A stretch of DNA of 64,000 nucleotides from IMG/VR virus record IMGVR_UViG_3300023116_000009, positions 1 to 64,000 of that record; one strand, written 5' to 3'. Every line of letters starts with the position of its first letter. The first letter of the stretch is position 1. The notes under the pieces were generated by a model. The model had not been told where the DNA came from and did not search any database. It worked only from the letters and a program-made list of their open reading frames with translations. Positions 58,876-64,000 of this stretch are shown in pieces. Position numbers and translations under genes: made by a program. Source of the DNA: a virus.

Positions 58876-59570
58876 AAAAAATTGGACAATCCTTCAATTA
58901 CATAATCAAACTCAACACCTGTCTTTGGATTGCTTGCCTTAATTTTATGTCGAAGAGATGGCATCGTCTCAAAAAACTTTTGAATGTTGGCAAATTGCTT
59001 AGAACTCAATTGCTCAAGGAAATGAACAAATTCATCAATTGTTGTGGTATTGGAATCCCAAACATCTTCATCATTATAAAGGCGGGAGATTGATTTTGCC
59101 ATAAACACAAAAGTGTCGTCAATATCTTCTTGTGGATCAGAAAAACTATCAAGGTTTGGATACTTCATCTCAATCCAAAGATCATCCGAAACTTTAATCT
59201 TATTAGTGTGACCGTATGCAAATTCTACATTTACATCTTCGACATCAATAGACACTTTAACCTCAGTTACTCCATCATCTGGGCAAGTCAGAAGAAGTTC
59301 AATAACCTCACCTACAGATTTGCCCCTAATGTTTAGGAACATGTATTCAATATCAAAAGTTGCCAATGAATCAACATCGAATCCTTTTGTTAAGACACAA
59401 GCAGAAATAATGTCTCTCAGAGCATTAGCAATTTGCTTATCATCTTCAGATTCTAACGCCATCAAGAGAACTTTTTCCTCTTTGACCATGAATGGTCTAT
59501 ATTTGATCTTCTTCTTTGTAGAAGGGACTACCAATTCATATGTTGGTGAAGTCAAGGTGGGTAAAGACAT
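58869..59570 (-). CDS. gp26: gp26-like baseplate hub assembly protein
   Basis: This 233-aa protein matches T4 gp26-type baseplate proteins (208 aa in T4). Typical segments are TSPTYELVVPSTKKKIKYRP and FMVKEEKVLLMALESEDDKQ near the N-terminus, then IEYMFLNIRGKSVGEVIELL. It acts in hub assembly with gp51. It ends GLSNFFA-stop; the last codons contain the slippery heptamer T-TTT-TTC, so a longer 295-residue fusion with the gp51-like frame is likely. Upstream is the gp54-like gene, as expected for a tail-tube/baseplate operon. Confidence 0.88.
   Translation of the reverse strand: MSLPTLTSPTYELVVPSTKKKIKYRPFMVKEEKVLLMALESEDDKQIANALRDIISACVLTKGFDVDSLATFDIEYMFLNIRGKSVGEVIELLLTCPDDGVTEVKVSIDVEDVNVEFAYGHTNKIKVSDDLWIEMKYPNLDSFSDPQEDIDDTFVFMAKSISRLYNDEDVWDSNTTTIDEFVHFLEQLSSKQFANIQKFFETMPSLRHKIKASNPKTGVEFDYVIEGLSNFFA
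58875..58881 (-). promoter_or_regulatory. putative -1 ribosomal frameshift site T-TTT-TTC
   Basis: In the gp26 frame the message reads AAT TTT TTC GCA TAG. Slipping back one base on T-TTT-TTC gives TTT TTT CGC ATA GCC and bypasses the stop into the gp51-like frame for 63 codons. The heptamer has the classic X-XXY-YYZ form and sits two codons before the stop. Confidence 0.6.
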
Positions 59571-59598
59571 AAATTAATCTCCAAAAATTATGCAAGTA

Positions 59599-60249
59599 TT
59601 AGGCGTTTTTCAACCGTTTAGTGTATCTAGAATATTCATAATAGAATGATGCTTGTAATCTTAATGGTTGATTAGGACCATTAGATACGGTTAAATCATT
59701 TATTAAGTATGGGAATACATTATATAATTGGATGGTCGATTTAGAAGGAACCTTATTACTTCTATTAGAGTATTCTGGTTCTGTCTTTTCAATCGTCATG
59801 TCACAAACGTAATCTTTGTAATAACGAGTTAACATCCAATCTCTGGCAGTAATGTCTGGTATTCCAGTTTGAAAGGGGAACATATATTCTGCCCACTTAT
59901 GTAGCATGTTCATAGGAAGGTGTTCATGATCCATCAAAAATGTGATGGTAAAATCCCTAAAAGTTTTAGTGTGTGCATACTTTTGATTCATTCCAGGCAT
60001 GTGCCCTTCAAAATCTCCAGTGCTGATACTAAATCCTGGGATATTAACTTCATCCGCAAGATAACTCAGTTTAGCACCATTAGACGTGAGATCATTTCTC
60101 TCATACGTCTCTGGATTAATAACACCTTCCACCCCAAGATACACTGAAAGTGCAGCATTTGCACTAAAGTTAAATGATATTTGGTATCGGTTAGACGCAG
60201 AAAGTCCATAAGGACCAACTATATTCGTCATAACATCGTTAATCTTCAT
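59599..60249 (-). CDS. gp54: gp54-like baseplate tail tube initiator
   Basis: A 216-aa protein of the gp19/tube-like fold family. The N-terminal GPYGLSASNRYQISF, the central LADEVNIPGFSISTGDFEG and the C-terminal YNVFPYLINDLTVSNGPNQP are typical tube/baseplate-tube segments. Among the T4 tube-like proteins (gp19, gp48, gp54), its neighbours (gp26, and gp48 on the opposite strand) favour gp54, which starts tail-tube growth. It is shorter than T4 gp54 (320 aa), which seems usual for cyanophages. An exact late promoter lies 21 nt upstream. Confidence 0.8.
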   Translation of the reverse strand: MKINDVMTNIVGPYGLSASNRYQISFNFSANAALSVYLGVEGVINPETYERNDLTSNGAKLSYLADEVNIPGFSISTGDFEGHMPGMNQKYAHTKTFRDFTITFLMDHEHLPMNMLHKWAEYMFPFQTGIPDITARDWMLTRYYKDYVCDMTIEKTEPEYSNRSNKVPSKSTIQLYNVFPYLINDLTVSNGPNQPLRLQASFYYEYSRYTKRLKNA

Positions 60250-60270
60250 CTAAATAGAGTTGGAAGAGTA

Positions 60271-60278
60271 TATTTATA
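60271..60278 (-). promoter_or_regulatory. T4-type late promoter TATAAATA
   Basis: Exact TATAAATA on the minus strand, 21 nt before the gp54 ATG, in the divergent gap between gp54 and gp4. It probably starts the hub/tail transcript gp54, gp26, gp51 and onward. Confidence 0.8.
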
Positions 60279-60294
60279 TTTAGCGACAATATTT

Positions 60295-60729
60295 ATGGCG
60301 TACTGTGGTAAATACAGACCATCTTATCCAAAAAAGTATAAGGGGGATCCAACAAATGTTATATACCGTTCCTTGTGGGAAAGAAAATTTATGGTTTGGT
60401 GCGATAACAACGAAAATGTTCTTGAGTGGGGAAGTGAAGAGATCATTATCCCTTATATCTCTCCTCTTGATAATCGGGTCCATCGCTACTTCCCAGATTT
60501 CTATGTCAGAGCAAGAACTAAAACTGGGGGGACTCAGAAATTTATTATCGAGATCAAACCGCTTAAGCAAACAACACCTCCCGAAAAACAACGCCGTCGT
60601 ACAAAGAGGTATATAACCGAAGTTACCACATATGCAGTTAATGAAGCAAAATGGCACGCAGCAAGAGAGTACTGTAAAGACAGAAGATGGGAATTTAAAA
60701 TACTAACAGAAAAGGAGTTAAAGATATGA
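60295..60729 (+). CDS. gp4: gp4-like head completion protein with nuclease-like motifs
   Basis: The start MAYCGKYRPSYPKKYKGDPT is used; the longer frame runs antisense through gp54. 144 aa, close to T4 gp4 (150 aa), which completes packaged heads so that tails can join. The segment RSLWERKFMVWCDNNENVLE and the pair YFPDFYV (PD at 67-68) with IIEIKP (E-x-K at 86-88) form a PD-(D/E)xK nuclease pattern, as in TnsA-type endonucleases. This suggests the family may be enzymatic. It overlaps the next gene by 4 nt. Confidence 0.85.
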   Translation: MAYCGKYRPSYPKKYKGDPTNVIYRSLWERKFMVWCDNNENVLEWGSEEIIIPYISPLDNRVHRYFPDFYVRARTKTGGTQKFIIEIKPLKQTTPPEKQRRRTKRYITEVTTYAVNEAKWHAAREYCKDRRWEFKILTEKELKI

Positions 60730-61187
60730 CAGTCATAGACGCAATAAAGAAAGAAGGGGCGAAAACCGTCTCGGCACAAAGAAGTATTGCGTTCAATTAC
60801 CTTTTCGATCATGCAAAGGATGATGTGATGGTAGGTAAATTCTACCTATTTGAATATGACCCCAAAACCAAAGTGCAATTAAGACATTGGGACAAATATC
60901 CTCTAGTTTTAATAACCACAATTTATGATGATGGGTTTATGGGGGCAAATTTCCATTATACTACACAAAAACAAAGAATGATCCTTGCTAAAAAGTTTCT
61001 AAATAGCAAGGTAACCATTCCAATGAAATTGCTACATAGATATATTATAAAGAGAGCAGATAACTTATTCTTTGAAGTTCCAGATAAAGAATTAGTAGAA
61101 TTTGCTGCTTTGCCTATAGAGGAATTTCGTGATAGCAAAAATAGATTTGTTAGTGCAAACAAAGTCCAATCAGGAAACCGCAGATAA
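60726..61187 (+). CDS. conserved phage-type hypothetical protein, 153 aa
   Basis: MTVIDAIKKEGAKTVSAQRS, then MVGKFYLFEYDPKTKVQLRH and WDKYPLVLITTIYDDGFMGA. The pattern M.G.FY.F.Y.PK.......WD.(Y/F)PLVL is common in large myoviruses near head/tail completion genes. Function unknown. It sits between gp4 and gp48 with a 4-nt overlap before it and a 1-nt overlap after it, so it is co-translated with virion genes. Confidence 0.75.
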   Translation: MTVIDAIKKEGAKTVSAQRSIAFNYLFDHAKDDVMVGKFYLFEYDPKTKVQLRHWDKYPLVLITTIYDDGFMGANFHYTTQKQRMILAKKFLNSKVTIPMKLLHRYIIKRADNLFFEVPDKELVEFAALPIEEFRDSKNRFVSANKVQSGNRR

Positions 61188-62236
61188 TGGCAGAAGCAAG
61201 ATACAGATACCCAAGAAGCACAATATCTCAAACGGGATTTTATATTTCGTTTGTGGCATATGATTATAGTGCCGCACCACAAATTGGACAAGGAAATATA
61301 CGATCTGCAATCTCTCGCCAAGGTGGTTCTGCTTTGGCAGGAACAACTTTAGATAATTTTGAACAAAGCACTTTTACAGAAACAATCAAAACGAATTACG
61401 GCAACAAATCAACTGGAGAAGGTGATGCCTCTGGAAAAGGTTCTGTCTCTCTTTATGTTCCTCAGTCATTAGAATACAGTTACGGTGCTAACTGGAAATC
61501 AGTTCAATTTGGTGCATTGGGTTCTGCCTTTGGAAGTAGCAGTATGGCAGATTTGGCAACACAAGCAGCAAAAGTTGGGGGAATTACAGCAGCAACGGTT
61601 CTTGGAGATGTAGTCGGTGGTCTTTTAGAAACAATCCCCAAAACAAGCGGTGTTGACACTGATAGTTTTCTAGGAGCAGCGTTTGGTGTTACCTTTAACG
61701 ATAACACACTGCAAACCTTTGATAAGATGGAAACCAGAAACTTTGAATTTAGGTATATTCTGGTAGCAAGAGATGCAGAGGAAGAAGTAGAGATTAAGAA
61801 GATCATCAAATTCTTCAAAATTGCAATGCACCCAAGTTCTAAGTCAAATAAGAAGAATAATACTATATTCTTAGGATATCCTTATATTTTCAGAATTATC
61901 CCAAGTGGATACAAGAGTTCACTTTCTACAAAAAGTGGTGGGCAGATCAAGGCAGGTTCAGAAACTCCAGATTTGGCATCATTCTTGCCAAATACTAGAT
62001 ATTGTGCCCTAAAATCAATGAATGTAAATTACACTCCCAATAATGTAATTTCATTGACTCCTGGTAGTTTTGTAACCGCAGTGACACTTTCACTTTCATT
62101 CACAGAACTCACCAACCTCGTAAGAGAAGATATTGAAGATTTTGAAGACACTCAAGATATGGACGGCATCTCGTTCAGTGCTAGATCTGAACAGTCCCAA
62201 CGTGAATCTGATGGTTATTACGGTCCTGCATTCTAA
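61187..62236 (+). CDS. gp48: gp48-like baseplate tail tube cap
   Basis: This 349-aa protein matches the size of T4 gp48 (364 aa), the tube-like protein that closes the baseplate and carries the first tube ring with gp54. Supporting segments are YRYPRSTISQTGFYISFVAY, then SVSLYVPQSLEYSYGANW, RNFEFRYILVARDAEEEVEI and the C-terminal SLSFTELTNLVREDIED. Lies 5 nt upstream of gp53 on the plus strand. Confidence 0.88.
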   Translation: MAEARYRYPRSTISQTGFYISFVAYDYSAAPQIGQGNIRSAISRQGGSALAGTTLDNFEQSTFTETIKTNYGNKSTGEGDASGKGSVSLYVPQSLEYSYGANWKSVQFGALGSAFGSSSMADLATQAAKVGGITAATVLGDVVGGLLETIPKTSGVDTDSFLGAAFGVTFNDNTLQTFDKMETRNFEFRYILVARDAEEEVEIKKIIKFFKIAMHPSSKSNKKNNTIFLGYPYIFRIIPSGYKSSLSTKSGGQIKAGSETPDLASFLPNTRYCALKSMNVNYTPNNVISLTPGSFVTAVTLSLSFTELTNLVREDIEDFEDTQDMDGISFSARSEQSQRESDGYYGPAF

Positions 62237-62241
62237 AACAA

Positions 62242-62865
62242 ATGTCATACTTTAACAGAATCCCAGACATTCTTTACTTAAAATACGACAAAAATCCATA
62301 TGATGGAACTTATATTCGTATCAAAAACATTTTTGGTCGAATTAAGGTTGTCGATGACGTTTTAGCGGGATCAACCGTTTTTAACGACTATTTTGTCTCT
62401 GATGAGGAGCGACCAGATACCATTTCTTTTGATTATTATGGAGATCCTGGTTATGATTGGGTCATTATGCTGATAAACAATATCAGAAACTTGTACGAGG
62501 ATTGGCCAAGGAATACACTTTCTCTAAATGAGTACATCAATAAAAAATACGTAGATCCTGACGCTATCCACCATTACGAAACCGTAGAACAGTTATTTAA
62601 AGGAAGAACCATTTTAAATGGTGGTATTGAAGTTGGAGAATCCTTCAGATTCATCGATCCACTTGGAAATCAAAGAACTGCAGCAGAATCCAGGATTGGG
62701 GTAACCAACTATTTGTACGAAACCCGCAGAAATGACGAAAAAAAGCAAATCTACATTTTGAAACCAGAATTGCTAGAGGACTTTTTAAACATCTTTGAGA
62801 AAGAGATGAAATTTACCCCTAGCACTGAATTCGTCACAGAATCTTTAAAACTGTCAAATAATTAA
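62242..62865 (+). CDS. gp53: gp53-like baseplate wedge subunit
   Basis: A 207-aa protein that matches T4 gp53 (196 aa), the wedge subunit that holds adjacent wedges around the hub and has a LysM-like domain. Recognisable segments are MSYFNRIPDILYLKYDKNPY, PDTISFDYYGDPGYDWVIML and EDWPRNTLSLNEYINKKY. Its stop shares TTAA with the stop of the opposing gene. Confidence 0.9.
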   Translation: MSYFNRIPDILYLKYDKNPYDGTYIRIKNIFGRIKVVDDVLAGSTVFNDYFVSDEERPDTISFDYYGDPGYDWVIMLINNIRNLYEDWPRNTLSLNEYINKKYVDPDAIHHYETVEQLFKGRTILNGGIEVGESFRFIDPLGNQRTAAESRIGVTNYLYETRRNDEKKQIYILKPELLEDFLNIFEKEMKFTPSTEFVTESLKLSNN

Positions 62866-63176
62866 TCACGTTGTCTCCAATCATCAGGTTTGTCTTGTTT
62901 GAACCACTCTACAATTTCATCTGCACTTTCAAATTTGCTTTTGTGGTTTGATGGGTCTGGGTCTCCTAGACCCATTTTGTTCATGAAATCGTCCAGAGAA
63001 CCTTCTTCTGCTGGATTTGCCGCAATGCGTCTTGCCCTTGTGAGCATTTCTCTAGCAGACCCATTCGCCTTTGCTAACTTGTCTGCCCAAATCATGTCCT
63101 CAAGTTGAACCTCTTCTCCATTTACAATTCTAGAACAAATAAACTCCAGACGGAGGCGATACTGCGTCGATAACAT
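62862..63176 (-). CDS. small hypothetical protein before gp53, 104 aa
   Basis: The start MLSTQYRLRLEFICSRIVNG is preferred because GGTGGG lies 8 nt upstream and the transcript from the CATAAATA box would begin just before it. Continues EEVQLEDMIWADKLAKANGS with a helical, basic centre (AREMLTRARRIAANP) and an acidic end. Unrecognised; it lies between gp53 and gp32 on the minus strand and is probably late. Confidence 0.75.
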   Translation of the reverse strand: MLSTQYRLRLEFICSRIVNGEEVQLEDMIWADKLAKANGSAREMLTRARRIAANPAEEGSLDDFMNKMGLGDPDPSNHKSKFESADEIVEWFKQDKPDDWRQRD

Positions 63177-63199
63177 AAAAATGCCCACCATTACTGGAT

Positions 63200-63207
63200 T
63201 ATTTATG
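63200..63207 (-). promoter_or_regulatory. T4-type late promoter variant CATAAATA
   Basis: CATAAATA on the minus strand, 24 nt before the chosen ATG of the 104-aa gene. One base off the consensus; the same variant occurs at 17787-17794. Confidence 0.55.
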
Positions 63208-63233
63208 ATCGACCCTTTTGACCAAATTTTTGG

Positions 63234-63257
63234 CGGGATTTTTTTCCCGACTTTTTT
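63234..63257 (+). terminator. possible intrinsic terminator after gp53
   Basis: CGGGA, six T, TCCCG, then AC and six T on the plus strand. A short hairpin followed by a T run, about 370 nt after the gp53 stop. It may end transcripts running through gp53. Confidence 0.45.
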
Positions 63258-63287
63258 GTAACTAAAAAGTGATTTTCGTTTTGGGAC

Positions 63288-63316
63288 AAAAAAAAGGGAT
63301 CCTTTTCAGGACCCCC
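63288..63316 (-). terminator. intrinsic terminator of gp32
   Basis: On the minus strand GGGGGTCCT, GAAA loop, AGGATCCC and eight T, beginning 8 nt after the gp32 stop. A textbook factor-independent terminator for a highly expressed gene. Confidence 0.85.
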
Positions 63317-63323
63317 TTCTCTA

Positions 63324-64000
63324 TCAGAACTCTTCGTTGGCGAGAGAGTCGAAGTAACTGTAGGTGTCGTCACTAGCGTTGGCAGCAACAGCAGTCAACT
63401 CTTGCTTCAACTCTTGAGGCACAGGAGGTGCTTCATAGCGAGGAGTAGGAGCACCGAAGTCCATCTCTTCATCACGAACTTCAGCAGCAACAGGACGACC
63501 ACTCAGCACAGCATTGAGTCGTGCCTGAAGTTCAGCATACGTTTTGAAACTCTTTGCGTCGGTGAACTCACGAAGGTCGTGGAGTTGATCATAGATCTGC
63601 TTCAGTTCAGCATCACCAAATCCACCAAGGACAGAGGGACGAGCAAAGGAAGAAGAATCGTAGTTCCAGAAACCAGCAACCTTCTTGATACGCAGGTTGA
63701 AATCAGCACCTTGCCAGAAGTCAAATGGATCAATTGATTCTTGATCACCAAACTCAGGTTGCATTGCTTCGTTGATCTTATCAAAGATCTTCTTGCCAAA
63801 CTTGTAAAGCATAACCTTGCCTTCGTTCTGAGGATTGGCAGGATCCTTGAGAACATAGATGTTTGCATAGTAAGACAGTTTACGCTTCTGCTTACGAGCA
63901 ACTTCTTTATCGCTATCAAGTCCACTATTCCAGAGTTGACGATTCAGTTCTGCAATAGGATCTTGCTGTCCAATGGTGGTGAGAGAGTTCTCAATGTACC
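63324..64000 (-). CDS. gp32: gp32-like single-stranded DNA binding protein, C-terminal part (5' end outside window)
   Basis: The frame is open to the right edge and reads SGLDSDKEVARKQKRKLSYY, then ANIYVLKDPANPQNEGKVML and YKFGKKIFDKINEAMQPEFG. These are the OB-fold core of T4 gp32, which coats single-stranded DNA in replication, repair and recombination. DPFDFWQGADFNLRIKK is also a hallmark. The C-terminus is acidic (SDDTYSYFDSLANEEF), as in T4, where it binds replication partners. About 225 residues are visible; the N-terminal part, including the LAST motif region, lies outside. A strong terminator follows. Confidence 0.93.
   Translation of the reverse strand, partial: YIENSLTTIGQQDPIAELNRQLWNSGLDSDKEVARKQKRKLSYYANIYVLKDPANPQNEGKVMLYKFGKKIFDKINEAMQPEFGDQESIDPFDFWQGADFNLRIKKVAGFWNYDSSSFARPSVLGGFGDAELKQIYDQLHDLREFTDAKSFKTYAELQARLNAVLSGRPVAAEVRDEEMDFGAPTPRYEAPPVPQELKQELTAVAANASDDTYSYFDSLANEEF

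Overview
The window is a large piece of a T4-like marine cyanophage, a myovirus of Synechococcus or Prochlorococcus (Kyanoviridae-type). The evidence is a set of recognisable T4 baseplate, tail and head-completion genes (gp6, gp25, gp53, gp48, gp54, gp4, gp26, gp51, gp27, gp5), a gp32 single-stranded DNA binding protein, T4-type late promoters (TATAAATA), four tRNAs, and a protein resembling the cyanobacterial Calvin-cycle regulator CP12. No integrase, CRISPR array or insertion sequence was seen.

Layout. (1) 1-4915, minus strand: the start of gp6, gp25, small unknowns, a PAAR spike tip and two related structural proteins. A 49-aa very basic protein with its own sigma70-type promoter sits among them. 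(2) 4941-5626: an HNH endonuclease and a non-coding block with a repeated TATAC-TAGTG motif. (3) 5627-9900: a GC-richer array of very small minus-strand genes. Many follow one modular plan: stop codon, GTCCAC, GC-rich hairpin, -10 box (TATACT or TATAAT), a conserved leader, then ATG. This looks like the early, host-takeover region. (4) 8161-8476 and 10342-10678: two non-coding spacers. The first holds an 18-bp perfect hairpin and a 19-nt direct repeat. The second holds six copies of TTTTCCACA, the cyanobacterial DnaA box, one of them with a single mismatch. (5) 10679-17756: about 29 tightly packed small minus-strand genes, often with 4-nt ATGA overlaps, including an endonuclease VII homologue and a metzincin-type zinc protease.

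(6) 17756-46951: the adhesin and tail-fibre region. One 1478-aa PA14-type protein runs on the plus strand from a late promoter and meets six giant minus-strand structural proteins (858 to 1872 aa). These include a leucine-rich-repeat protein, two paralogues and two beta-helix-type fibres. (7) 46999-48658: two small genes, one resembling a Phd/YefM antitoxin, then tRNA-Asn, tRNA-Ala, tRNA-Thr and tRNA-Leu with small genes between them, behind a consensus sigma70 promoter. (8) 48666-60278, minus strand: the baseplate hub and tail cluster (separate gp5 spike, gp5, CP12-like, gp27, two tape-measure-like proteins carrying possible murein hydrolase domains, gp51, gp26, gp54). (9) 60295-62865, plus strand: gp4, an unknown, gp48 and gp53. 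(10) 62862-64000: one small late gene and the 3' part of gp32.

The most interesting observations are a probable programmed -1 frameshift joining gp26 to gp51, the DnaA-box cluster, the CP12-like gene inside the hub operon, the early-gene cassette array, and murein hydrolase domains that appear to sit in tape-measure-like proteins rather than in gp5. All functional calls rest on reading the sequence; no database search was run.
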